DNA of 39,367 nt from an uncultured Desulfofustis sp. (GTDB lineage: Bacteria > Desulfobacterota > Desulfobulbia > Desulfobulbales > Desulfocapsaceae). The notes under the pieces are model-generated. The model had not been told where the DNA came from. It saw only the letters and a list, made by a program, of their open reading frames with translations, and did no database searches. Of the stretch, positions 30,471 through 39,209 are shown piece by piece; within the stretch, counting starts at the first letter, position 1, and each line of letters begins with the position of its first letter. Location: positions 1 through 39,367 of the forward strand of contig CAJQNS010000040.1 of assembly GCA_905479735.1 (NCBI GenBank), read 5' to 3'. Position numbers and translations under genes: made by a program.

Positions 30471-33400
30471 TTAGCAAATATCTCTATTTTTAGTTGTTTT
30501 TGCTTCGACAAACTCACACACCGGAACTTCCCACGTCTCGCATTTGCACCTGTCTGCGTAAACTTCTCCAGAAATATCCTCCTTGCCCCACCGCACCATG
30601 GCCAGCAAATTTATTTCCCGGATCGTGTCAACCTTCGGAAGCCAGGTATCCCGTGCTGCTTTTGACAGGCGGGCGATTATGGTATCGTTGTCAGCGGCCA
30701 GGTAGATGTGCTTCTCACGAATCACGGTCTTGAGTTTGTCACCTGTTCTGCAACGTCTTATCGCTTCATGTACTTCATGCCCTAGTGGGAAGCACCCTGC
30801 ATAATCAAGATACAGATCCTTCATCCCGATAATATGATATTCCTTAGAGGGCAGGCGCATATCTACGGGCACATCAACCCGGCGTCTCAATACATGACCA
30901 CCTTCGATATCTATGGTATACGGGTTTTCACCCTGATCCAGCTCAATTAGCTGCAGGGTTTCGCGTGCCCTGGTCATCGCCACATAAAAAAGCCGACGCT
31001 CCTCCTCCATCTCAGCACCGTTCTGTCTATGCCAGCTGCCGCCGAGCACAAAAACATGATCGAACTCCAGGCCCTTGACCGAATGAACAGTCGAGAGAAA
31101 TATCCCGTTTTTCAGGTATCTCGAGCGATGTTGATCGGCCAGTGATTCATACAGATATGCTTCGATCTTCTGAACCGGTTGTGCCCGGTCGTTGGTTTCT
31201 CTGCGCCATTCTTCGATGAGGTTACGCAGATGTGCCTGCCAGATCGTGTCGCTGTTTTCCGATTCAGGCAGAAATTGCAGCATTGCACTTACGGAAATCT
31301 GCTTTTCCCGGTTCTCTTTTAGATGCTGCAACAGAATCGAATATTCCCTGATACGTGATAAAACTGGAAAAGAGCTTTTCCCCCAATTCAAATTGACCGG
31401 GATGTTATGGTATTCAAAGCAGTTTCTTATTGCGTCAAGCTCCTTCCACTCGCGTGCAAGAATTGCGGTATCGGCTAATGAGAACTGATCACTGAGCCCC
31501 TTGAGGCGGGTGAGTTCATGCAGGATTGCAGCTGCCTGATCTTCTATTTTTTTTACCTGCAGAATCTGAACTTTTCCATGACCCAGATGATCGACGCGCT
31601 GCCAGTTACCGCCCGCGGGCAGCTTGTTTCGGTCCCTATTGACGACAATCGGATGCTCAGTTTTCATCCGGTCCCTGTTCTGCGCAATAATCTGGTTAGA
31701 AGCGGCGATAATATTTGCTGACGACCGGTAGTTTTCCACCAGGTAGTGCTCGGTTGCCTGGTAATCATCCCTGAATTTTCTGATGAAATCGACATTTGCG
31801 CCCCTGAACCGGTAGATGTTCTGATCGTCGTCTCCAACTGCCAGAATAGAAAGCTTCAAATCACTTTCTTCAAGGGTGCGGCCGGCGAGAAGCGACACAA
31901 GTTCATACTGGTCATTATCAATGTCCTGATACTCATCAACGAGGATATGACTGAATCTGCCCACCAGAATATCGCGGGAAGTATCTTTGTCGAAACCGAG
32001 CGTGTCGGTCTCTCCTCTCAGCAAGGCATTGGCGTCATTGATTATTTGATCGTAATCGATTGGCCCGTTTCGCTTCGTGGCACCGTTCGGAACCAGGGAT
32101 TGACCGGTGAGTCTCAAAGCCAGTCCGTGAAACGTCAGCGTCGTCACCCCGTGCATATCGGCTCCGACCAGGTCCCGTATACGGACCCGCAGACTATGCA
32201 CTGCGCTCCTGTTAAAACAAAGCACGAGGATCGAACGAGCAGGTAGGCGCTCGACCCGCAGCAGGTAGGCGACCCGATGGGCAACGACTCGGGTTTTACC
32301 GGCACCGGGCCCGGCAAGGATTAAGATATTGCTTTCCGGGCTTGCTTTAACAATCCTTTCCTGAGGACGATTTTTCAGATCGCCGACGATTCTCTGGCAA
32401 GATTTTTCGGTTGTCGCTAGACCAAGGTATTTTTCTCTTCCCGAAAAATAGCGTTTGATGAACTCGTCTTTATCATCCGTAAAATATGACGCAATGAGGT
32501 TCTTTGCCGCCGCCAGTTTATCGAGTGCCTTTTTTGCATATTCGTTCATTACATGGATTTGGAAATTTCGTTCCGTGTAATGCGTCTGCAATGGATCAAA
32601 ATCGGCATTGGTGTATGAGCGTCGCCGGTTTTCCTCGTTTATCATTAGTGTCATACCCTGGCGAAAGACAGCGAGACCGTGTTGAAGATCGATCACCGAC
32701 TGTTCATGCATAAACGTCAAGGCCCGCTCAGCAACGGCCAGTGGATCGCTTAATATCGGCCGAAGAGTCAGGTCCTGGCGCAGCCCGGCCATGATTTCCT
32801 CAAGGGTAAACTCAACAAGCAGGTTCGCATTGGGCTTGCTCTCTGACGGCACCGCGAGACGAATCACCCCAAGTGCAACCACTGACGCCTGCTGACGAAC
32901 CCTGACGGTTTTCTCTAAGGAATCCCAATCACGATGTAATTGTACCGAGTAGACGTCTCGACTCGTAGCTGCGACAGTTAAACTTCCTTTCTTTCCGGCA
33001 ATGCCCTTTCCGTCCCTGCTCAAACCGTATAAGAAGATCCGCAAGCTTTGAGGCGTGCAGTCATTGTACTCAGCATTTAACAATTGCTGGTTTATCTGGC
33101 GCAAGTCGAGAGAGAGCGGAGTTTCTTTATCAGCCTCGGGAGCGCTTTCTCTTAATATTCTCAAAAACTCTTTTTCTACTGAGCATAATCGGGAAAGCTT
33201 CATCTCCGAATTGTCTTTCGTCTTATACCGGATAAACGCCGAGAGCGTAGTCTCTTTGGCAAGCAGCCCCTGTTGCGCCATATCATCGAGTGTCCGGATA
33301 ACCCGTTGGGCCTCAGTCTCTGTTTCCGGGTCGTCTTTTTGTTTTCCAAAAGAAGTAAGACAGGCTATTTCATCGGCACTGAAACCCTTCCCGGTATTTT

Positions 33401-35666
33401 GTTCCATCAACAGTTGCATGATGGCTATCCATCTTTCCTGCTGACGTTTCGGGAGATTGAGATCAGTAATGTGCTTCCTCGCTTCATCGAGATTGAGAAC
33501 GAGCGGTTTTCCCTGAAAAACACGGGTGTCGTTTTCTTTCCGCTCTATAAATCCAGCCCGCTCCAGCCAGGCGACAGCGGTCCTTATCTTGGTATCTGGA
33601 TCAGCAAACGTTTCAGGATCGATATCAACAGATTCCAGGCGAAGTATTTCGCCGGAGGTCAAGACGATGTCTTCACGCCCTTTGGCGGCGTTTCTGATCC
33701 CTTTGAGCAGTTGCGCTATTTCTTTCCTCGTCAGACGAGCACGTGCACTCAGGCTGAATTGTCCCTCGATATCCTGATCGGTAAAAATAAGAATACATTC
33801 CGCCTGCTTTCGATCCCGCCCGGCACGACCAGCTTCCTGGAGATAGTTTTCCAGTGAACCGGGAATATCCGCGTGAATGACCAGCCTTACATCATCCTTA
33901 TCAATCCCCATGCCGAATGCATTGGTCGCGCAGATAATCGGTGTCGATCCTTGCACAAAACTATCCTGTATGCGGCGCTTCAAAGTCGGATCAAGACCCG
34001 CGTGAAATGCCTCAGCGTCAAAATCGGATTGTTGGAGAGCTTCTGCAAGTCGCTCTGTTTTCTTCCTGCTCGCGCAATAAATAACGACGCTGCCTTTACC
34101 GTCATATCGAGCATTCAACAACTCTATGATTACTTCGGTTTTTTCATGGGGGTTGACCGACCATACTTCAAAGCGCAGATTCGCTCGTTCATGACCCCCT
34201 TCATACTCCAGTACCCGCAGGCCAAGCTGACTTTGCACCAGGTCGATAATTTCCAACCGGACATCGTTTTTTGCTGTCGCAGTAAAGCATTGGACTGGCG
34301 GTATTTTTGCTTCCGCCCGCAAGGCAAATTCACGGATAAATTTTATCGCGTAGAGGTAATCCGGTCTGAAATCGTGTCCCCACTTTGAAAGGCAATGCGC
34401 TTCATCAAATACCCAGGCTCCAATTTCCCGCTGACTTATTGTCTTTACAAAAGACTTGTTGCGCAATTGCTCGGGAGAAACATACAGGATACCGATATCG
34501 CCCAACCTTACCCCTTCCTGCACCACTCCCCGCTCAGGCAGCGTCTGCAGGCCGTATATCGCCGCAGCGACCAGCGTGCCGGTGTTGTTCGAGAAATTGT
34601 CAACCTGATCCTTCATCAACGCCTGCAGCGGAGATATCACGATAGTGAGCATATTTCTGCGCTGATAACGCATCAGGGCAGGCAGCAGATAACATAAGGA
34701 CTTGCCGCCGCCAGTAGGCAGGGTTGCAAAAATCGTTGCATTGGCGGCTGCGGATTTGACGATCTCTTCCTGAAGACTTTTGTCGTCCTGAGTTGCCGGG
34801 GTCTCTCTAAACTTCTCAAACCCGTAATTTCGTTTGAGGTAATAGTGAGGATCATGATGTTTACTGCAATACACGCAAGAAGGACTAGAGCAGCCCACTT
34901 CGCGCAACTGGTGGAGCAACGCCGGAATGTGTTTGAACCGGTGTCTCACCCACGGCGGTAGAACCGAATTTCTACCTGCAACACTGAGCCATGCGCAGAT
35001 ATAGGCAAATTGCGGATGTTCAAGCTCACCGCGTACGAGTTGGTCAACAAGGTTTTGAACCGCTGCGACACAGGCATGTTTTGACACATACCAGGTAAAG
35101 ACGTCGTAGAGATTATCATCCGACAATACCGGAACCCCAATGGCTTCGAGCGCCTGTGCCGTCCCGACAAGCGTTTTATCAGTCTCCAGGAAACTCCTGT
35201 AAAGGAGCGGGATATCTGTCTCCTGCTCAAGCTGCCCGGCAAACGCCTCCCATTGCTCGGAAAAAATCCGGCCGGCCAGAGCGGCATCTTCAGCCGGGTT
35301 GTTAACGCTGTCCCTGACGATCTTGTAATCTTTTACAAGCCGGTGATACGGATTTTCCGGAAAGGCCAGCGGTGATAAATAGAGGGTGTCTACCGCAGGC
35401 TTTTTTACAAAACGAAGGCCGGGATGCGCCTCTTTAAGGCGGGGGATATCATGGGTGATGATATTGTGGCCCAGGATAAATCGTGCATCTCGGGCAAGCA
35501 TATCAATTTCAACTAATTGCTCCCCGGTAACAGGTTTATCCGGACCATAATGAAGACGATGGCCCCGGTAAAGAGCACCTACTGCATAAATTTCATTGTT
35601 CTCATTGATTTCAATGTCCAGGAGCAGGCATTGATTGAGAAACGTCTCCGCGGGCGCAACCTCCAC
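30471..35666 (-). CDS. Giant exonuclease-RecQ-UvrD helicase fusion
   Basis: A 1,731-residue protein. About 10-140: DEDD-type 3'-5' exonuclease-like domain (D17 and E19 in LLLDIEI; D73 in GHNIITHDIP; H108 and D127 in the last motif). About 259-271: a cysteine cluster CSSPSCVYCSKHH, probably zinc. About 295-650: RecQ helicase, Walker A TLPTGGGKS (315-323), DEAH (421-424), motif VI YLQEAGRAGRDR (about 608-619). About 650-1000: winged-helix-like linker. About 1100-1600: UvrD/Rep helicase with AGPGAGKT (1118-1125), VDEYQDID, GDDDQNIYRFRG, STVHSVKGLEFDHVFV and VAMTRARETL. The C-terminal 100 residues (KDLYLDYAGCF..., then cysteines) form a conserved tail. Probably acts in recombination, replication repair or defence against foreign DNA. 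Similar RecQ-UvrD fusions exist; the pathway is unknown. The start codon is near 35,666. Confidence 0.9.
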   Translation of the reverse strand: MEVAPAETFLNQCLLLDIEINENNEIYAVGALYRGHRLHYGPDKPVTGEQLVEIDMLARDARFILGHNIITHDIPRLKEAHPGLRFVKKPAVDTLYLSPLAFPENPYHRLVKDYKIVRDSVNNPAEDAALAGRIFSEQWEAFAGQLEQETDIPLLYRSFLETDKTLVGTAQALEAIGVPVLSDDNLYDVFTWYVSKHACVAAVQNLVDQLVRGELEHPQFAYICAWLSVAGRNSVLPPWVRHRFKHIPALLHQLREVGCSSPSCVYCSKHHDPHYYLKRNYGFEKFRETPATQDDKSLQEEIVKSAAANATIFATLPTGGGKSLCYLLPALMRYQRRNMLTIVISPLQALMKDQVDNFSNNTGTLVAAAIYGLQTLPERGVVQEGVRLGDIGILYVSPEQLRNKSFVKTISQREIGAWVFDEAHCLSKWGHDFRPDYLYAIKFIREFALRAEAKIPPVQCFTATAKNDVRLEIIDLVQSQLGLRVLEYEGGHERANLRFEVWSVNPHEKTEVIIELLNARYDGKGSVVIYCASRKKTERLAEALQQSDFDAEAFHAGLDPTLKRRIQDSFVQGSTPIICATNAFGMGIDKDDVRLVIHADIPGSLENYLQEAGRAGRDRKQAECILIFTDQDIEGQFSLSARARLTRKEIAQLLKGIRNAAKGREDIVLTSGEILRLESVDIDPETFADPDTKIRTAVAWLERAGFIERKENDTRVFQGKPLVLNLDEARKHITDLNLPKRQQERWIAIMQLLMEQNTGKGFSADEIACLTSFGKQKDDPETETEAQRVIRTLDDMAQQGLLAKETTLSAFIRYKTKDNSEMKLSRLCSVEKEFLRILRESAPEADKETPLSLDLRQINQQLLNAEYNDCTPQSLRIFLYGLSRDGKGIAGKKGSLTVAATSRDVYSVQLHRDWDSLEKTVRVRQQASVVALGVIRLAVPSESKPNANLLVEFTLEEIMAGLRQDLTLRPILSDPLAVAERALTFMHEQSVIDLQHGLAVFRQGMTLMINEENRRRSYTNADFDPLQTHYTERNFQIHVMNEYAKKALDKLAAAKNLIASYFTDDKDEFIKRYFSGREKYLGLATTEKSCQRIVGDLKNRPQERIVKASPESNILILAGPGAGKTRVVAHRVAYLLRVERLPARSILVLCFNRSAVHSLRVRIRDLVGADMHGVTTLTFHGLALRLTGQSLVPNGATKRNGPIDYDQIINDANALLRGETDTLGFDKDTSRDILVGRFSHILVDEYQDIDNDQYELVSLLAGRTLEESDLKLSILAVGDDDQNIYRFRGANVDFIRKFRDDYQATEHYLVENYRSSANIIAASNQIIAQNRDRMKTEHPIVVNRDRNKLPAGGNWQRVDHLGHGKVQILQVKKIEDQAAAILHELTRLKGLSDQFSLADTAILAREWKELDAIRNCFEYHNIPVNLNWGKSSFPVLSRIREYSILLQHLKENREKQISVSAMLQFLPESENSDTIWQAHLRNLIEEWRRETNDRAQPVQKIEAYLYESLADQHRSRYLKNGIFLSTVHSVKGLEFDHVFVLGGSWHRQNGAEMEEERRLFYVAMTRARETLQLIELDQGENPYTIDIEGGHVLRRRVDVPVDMRLPSKEYHIIGMKDLYLDYAGCFPLGHEVHEAIRRCRTGDKLKTVIREKHIYLAADNDTIIARLSKAARDTWLPKVDTIREINLLAMVRWGKEDISGEVYADRCKCETWEVPVCEFVEAKTTKNRDIC

Positions 35667-36256
35667 GATTATCCCTTTTCCGAGAACCGGCTTGGCAGAC
35701 TTATCTGCTTTAAATCATTTTGGAATTTAGATAATGATTTCCGATTTCATTATTTACCGGAATTACAGTAACAACAGGTGAAAATATATTCAACTATATA
35801 GAATTATTTAAGATAAAAATTAACCACTAAATTCAAGGAAGTATTGCATACATGTTCATATTGAATAGTCACACAACAAATGACACCTCATGTCCAGAAA
35901 ACAACGTTTTGTCCAAATTTCTCCATGATATTCTTGTAGGGCTATATCGACTCAAAGACCAACAATCACGGCAGCCTTGCTAATTCTTGAAAAGTGAGCT
36001 GGTCAGGAGAGGCTCATGCCCCGTTTTGTGAGGGCCTGGGGGTGAAATTCCCCCGGGCTACTCGACTCTACATTTAAAACAAGGAATGCCATATAGAAAG
36101 TGTGCCTTTGACACCACCTTTAGGATCAAATTTACATGGTATCAATCTTGCAATTGATAAATCGTAAGCAATAGAAGTGTGACAGAATTTTGACAGTATT
36201 GGGGCTGCAACACTTTATTGTTAATGACTGGATTTTTTTTAATTTGAGATCTAGCA
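35667..36256. other. Gene-free stretch, about 590 bases
   Basis: AT-rich region between the helicase gene (minus strand) and a small plus-strand gene. It should hold the helicase promoter, but no pair of boxes stands out. The one structured segment is the possible group II intron 3' end at 36006-36066, listed separately. Confidence 0.35.
36006..36066 (+). mobile_element. Possible group II intron 3' remnant (domain V/VI-like)
   Basis: The segment has GAGAGGCTCATGC, then CCGTTTTGTGAGGG, a hairpin GCCTGGGGG - TGAAATT - CCCCCGGGC at 36034-36058, and TACTCGAC at 36059-36066. This order (domain V-like stem, then a GC-rich domain VI stem followed by CTACTCGAC) resembles the 3' end of bacterial group II introns as I remember them. 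Domain V appears degenerate or internally deleted, and no reverse transcriptase or other intron domains are seen upstream. A fragment only, by pattern memory. Confidence 0.4.
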
Positions 36257-36595
36257 ATGAAAAGTAGATGGGGAATCAGCATAGAGGATATAGTATATCT
36301 GGCTATCAGTGCTGGCTTGATTTGTCTGTTTATTGCCTGGATTCTTTCTACTTTACCAAGCAGTGACAAAAGCTATGATTCTAACTCTTTTAACACTCCT
36401 TCGATTAGTATAACAACAGAATCTCTGGCCCAAAAAGGAATTAAAAAATACTCCCCGCCTAGCGTGTCTCGACAGGTTATACATCCACTCAAAGTTATAA
36501 GAACGCAAAGAAAACCCGATCCCCTAACTTCTCAACTTCCTCCCCCCAAAAATATTGTACTAAAGGAGATTGTAATAGCGGCAGAGCTACAATGA
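36257..36595 (+). CDS. Small membrane-anchored hypothetical protein
   Basis: A 112-residue frame: short charged N-terminus (KSRWGISIEDIVYLAIS), one membrane helix (about 13-31), then a hydrophilic Ser/Thr/Pro-rich tail (SNSFNTPSISITTESLAQKG, later PPSVSRQ and LPPPKNIVLKEIV). This is the layout of a bitopic inner-membrane protein with a periplasmic tail. GAGA lies about 7 bases before the ATG, a modest ribosome-binding site. No family is recognised and the neighbours do not help. It could be a small anchor or assembly factor. Confidence 0.45.
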   Translation: MKSRWGISIEDIVYLAISAGLICLFIAWILSTLPSSDKSYDSNSFNTPSISITTESLAQKGIKKYSPPSVSRQVIHPLKVIRTQRKPDPLTSQLPPPKNIVLKEIVIAAELQ

Positions 36596-36667
36596 TCCTT
36601 CCTGACGGATCAAGCTATTCTGGATTGTGGAAGAATGGTAACCAAAAGTCAAGATTGCCGATGGGAG

Positions 36668-36898
36668 CTATTTGGGGAAAATAAGCCGACCGATGCGGCT
36701 AACAATTTTATATGGCAGCTCGAAAAGAGTTATAAATAATCCTCGATGTGCAGCACTTTGCTTGGCACTACCGAGTTTAAAGTCGGAACTAAACTTTTCT
36801 CCACATGAAGGACAAGCCATAAGAACCCCACCAACATTTTTAGGGAAACGTAATCTTTGGCCACATTTGGGGCACTTTTTTTCTGTGTGTTCAGTCAT
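36668..36898 (-). CDS. Small zinc-ribbon protein with hydrophobic C-terminus
   Basis: The product from ATG 36898 is 76 residues: TEHTEKKCPKCGQRLRFPKN, then GGVLMACPSCGEKFSSDF, giving CxxC-x17-CxxC of the MJ0042/zinc-ribbon type, followed by a basic linker and a mildly hydrophobic tail (LFITLFELPYKIVSRIGRLIF) that may be amphipathic and bind membrane. An alternative TTG start at 36928 would add ten residues; neither has a good ribosome-binding site. Such proteins are common, small and uncharacterised in this group of bacteria. Real on the strength of the paired CxxC motifs. Confidence 0.6.
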   Translation of the reverse strand: MTEHTEKKCPKCGQRLRFPKNVGGVLMACPSCGEKFSSDFKLGSAKQSAAHRGLFITLFELPYKIVSRIGRLIFPK

Positions 36899-37201
36899 GT
36901 TGTCAGAGGTTTTACACGTACCTTTCAACAGTCTCAGTAACCCATTTTATCTGGAATTACCCTACGTAAACCGCCTCTCGGCTTTGGTGTGTCTCCATCT
37001 CTTCTTGGTATTAAGTGAATATGGGTGAGGCTCATTATCAGCTATATAATCGACAACACTTTGTGCTAGCTCAGGAGTATGGTGCAATAGATATTCTCCC
37101 AACATAGCGTGAATCGATCTTCAAGACACAGGTAAGGACTTATAGTAAAAGGTTGGTAATTTAGTTTCTGTGTAATTCAGCAAATTTCACGAGAGCGGTT
37201 G

Positions 37202-37534
37202 TCAACTTCCCTGGCCCCTGCATTTATACACGGTGAAAGTCCTGCGGCCGTTCTCGGCCGCCCCTTCTCCGGCAATAGTATCACCACCCATCTCGGCGGC
37301 CTCATTCTGAGCGATTGTGGCAAGCTCTGTATTTACCTTTTCCTCAGACCTGTGGAAGAAACCAATCTCGTGTTTAACCATAGAGGTTACTGACCCAAGT
37401 TTTTTACAAGTTTTCAGGGTCTCATCGTTTTGATCCACAAGCATGATCTCACTACCCTGTAAAGTAGGTTCAACCCAGGTACATGATGCCAGCAGCAACA
37501 GAATTGAAATAACAAGGAAAATGGCTTTTTTCAT
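37202..37534 (-). CDS. DUF4156-like lipoprotein
   Basis: A 110-residue lipoprotein. ATG 37534 has GGAGGG 7 bases upstream, while the ATG five codons earlier overlaps that site. KKAIFLVISILLLLASC is a typical lipoprotein signal with lipobox L15-A16-S17-C18. The mature part contains LGSVTSMVK, then NTELATIAQNEAAEMGGDTI and FTVYKC, the pattern of DUF4156 proteins (conserved N-x-A-A-x-x-G-x-D-x-I). One disulfide could form between C48-like (TLKTCKKLG) and the final cysteine. Located in the outer membrane or periplasm; function unknown. The YgjP-type gene lies upstream on the same strand. Confidence 0.7.
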   Translation of the reverse strand: MKKAIFLVISILLLLASCTWVEPTLQGSEIMLVDQNDETLKTCKKLGSVTSMVKHEIGFFHRSEEKVNTELATIAQNEAAEMGGDTIAGEGAAENGRRTFTVYKCRGQGS

Positions 37535-37591
37535 TTCAGATCCCTCCATATGATTTACGATAAATCTTGAGAGTACCAGGCTGTTGTTGAC

Positions 37592-38293
37592 TCATACCCT
37601 TAATCCCCGGCCATTGGCCCGCAACCAGGCTTTGCTCTCGAGGTAATTCGGCAACACTCCTTCAACATGGTTCCAGAAATTCTTTGAATGGTCATGGTGG
37701 ACAAGATGACTCAACTCATGAACAATGACATAATCAACTACCGCATGAGGGGCCATAATGATCCGCCAATTGAAATAGACCCTTCCATCAGAGTGACAAG
37801 TACCCAATCTGCTTTTATATCCCTTGATGCCAACTGAAGCAGGAGCAACACCCATCAGCTGAGCAAAGATTTGGGCCTTCTCTGGTAATCGGACAGCAGC
37901 ATGAGACTGGTACCAACAAGTTAATTGATCGACTACAAGCTGGTCATGTGCTTTCTTTGTAAGGCTGGCTGGAACATGGATAAGGAACTTGCCATTCATC
38001 AGCTTCACAGGATTGTTTTCCGGATCACCAGTCACTACCTTCAGTCGGTAATTCCTGCCCAGGTAGGCAAAAGATTCGCCTGATGCATATTTTTTCTGCC
38101 TGTTGTTACTCTTCAGTTTTTCAAAATCAGCTAGCTTCTCTTTGATCCATCGGCCTTTTCGCTCGATCAAGTCAATGACTCTATCTTCTGATAGCGAGGC
38201 CGGAACCACTACCTGAACGGTGCCGTCCGGCTTAACAGTAATTGCTGCCGTTTTTCTTCGGGGTCTTCGTATTACCTGATACTCAAATGCCAC
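37592..38293 (-). CDS. YgjP/WLM-type zinc metallopeptidase (M48-like)
   Basis: A 233-residue protein of the YgjP-like family. N-terminal EYQVIRRPRRKTAAITVKPDG and WIKEKLADFEK are typical, and the C-terminal active site is VIVHELSHLVHHDHSKNFWN: zinc ligands H192 and H196 with catalytic E193, and a third ligand probably H202 in the DHSKNFW motif. The central GYKSRLGTCHSDGRVYFNWRI is also characteristic. YgjP homologues often accompany restriction-modification or DNA-helicase loci, but no such gene is adjacent here apart from the fused helicase 2 kb away. The start is GTG at 38293 with a weak GGTGA site. Confidence 0.88.
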   Translation of the reverse strand: MAFEYQVIRRPRRKTAAITVKPDGTVQVVVPASLSEDRVIDLIERKGRWIKEKLADFEKLKSNNRQKKYASGESFAYLGRNYRLKVVTGDPENNPVKLMNGKFLIHVPASLTKKAHDQLVVDQLTCWYQSHAAVRLPEKAQIFAQLMGVAPASVGIKGYKSRLGTCHSDGRVYFNWRIIMAPHAVVDYVIVHELSHLVHHDHSKNFWNHVEGVLPNYLESKAWLRANGRGLRV

Positions 38294-38757
38294 TTCTGGT
38301 CACCTATTCTAGGTCTGAAAAGTCTATAAGCGGGTTTTTGCCTGGTCAATTTAAAAGAAATCCACCTAAAATGCAGCCACACTAATAAAAAACAATGGCT
38401 GAGTGCTATTAAAAAACAATGATATCAAATATTTAACTTCACAATAAGCATGTCAGGATGACATATCTTCTTGATGAATTAAAGTAACCAGATAAAACCT
38501 CTTCCATCGTAATGATATCCATTCTCGATGGCCATAAGGAAAAATATCAATGCCCGTAGCTATCACATAGGGTTAAATTGTCGCCAGTTACAACAATAAA
38601 AGAGGCATCATTAAGGCTGATCACCCGGATGGGCAAATGAGGTGAACAACTGACAACCGCATTGACTCGAAATGATAATACCGCTGCGCTTCATTGCCAG
38701 CCAGCTATGCCTGCCGCAGGATCAACTAAAACAAAATTACGATAACAGGAGAGTAGA
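38294..38757. other. Gene-free stretch with a short direct repeat
   Basis: About 460 bases without a convincing gene. TAAAAAACAATG occurs at 38386-38397 and again at 38410-38421. The region should include the divergent promoters for the YgjP-type gene and the VOC gene. No RNA gene was recognised. Confidence 0.35.
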
Positions 38758-39129
38758 ATTAATTTAGGTGCATTTTCTGTAAGCCTTTCTGTCAAGGATA
38801 TCAAGGCTTCAAAGGAGTTCTACGAGAAGCTTGGATTTGAGTCACTGGGCGGCGATTGCGGGCAAGGTTGGACCATCCTGAAGAACGGTGATCACGTGAT
38901 AGGATTATTCCAGGGGATGTTCAACAAAAACATGCTCACCTTTAATCCGGGTTGGGACCAATCAGCCAAAAATGTCGAAGAATTTACCGACGTCAGACAA
39001 CTAAGAGACGAATTAATTCGCCATGGTATCAAAATTATCAGTGATGATGCCAAACAGGGTTCTGGCCCAGGCAGTTTTCTGATTGAAGATCCAGACGGGA
39101 ATCCAATTCTGGTTGATCAACATAGATAG
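38758..39129 (+). CDS. VOC-superfamily protein (glyoxalase/bleomycin-resistance fold), apparent ATT start
   Basis: A 123-residue product. The sequence NLGAFSVSLSVKDIKASKEF followed by YEKLGFESLGGD and, at the end, SFLIEDPDGNPILVDQH, is a complete VOC protein with two beta-alpha-beta-beta-beta modules. ATG at 38896 would remove the entire first module. In the correct frame the codon just before NLGAFSV is ATT (38758-38760), an upstream TAA closes the frame 15 bases before, and AGGAG sits 6 bases upstream of ATT. I infer initiation at ATT. Relatives usually begin MNLGAFSVSL, so the ATG has apparently become ATT by one base change. Metal and substrate are unknown. Confidence 0.7.
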   Translation: MNLGAFSVSLSVKDIKASKEFYEKLGFESLGGDCGQGWTILKNGDHVIGLFQGMFNKNMLTFNPGWDQSAKNVEEFTDVRQLRDELIRHGIKIISDDAKQGSGPGSFLIEDPDGNPILVDQHR

Positions 39130-39209
39130 AATTAGTGCATAATAAGAGGTTGGAGCGGGCAGGCGCGTGAGCGCACCGTTCTGTATTGCATACGAGACAG
39201 GTGAACATC

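Noticed and set aside
33273-34388. Long plus-strand open frames within the helicase gene
   Set aside because: Antisense shadows of a clearly coding minus-strand gene with intact helicase motifs.
38386-38421. Two copies of TAAAAAACAATG as the start of a repeat array
   Set aside because: Only two short A-rich copies, 12 bases apart, in AT-rich DNA; not enough for an array or CRISPR-like structure.
38640-38757. Possible integron attC-like recombination site before the VOC gene
   Set aside because: I looked for paired RYYYAAC/GTTRRRY core sites around an imperfect palindrome and found no convincing pair.
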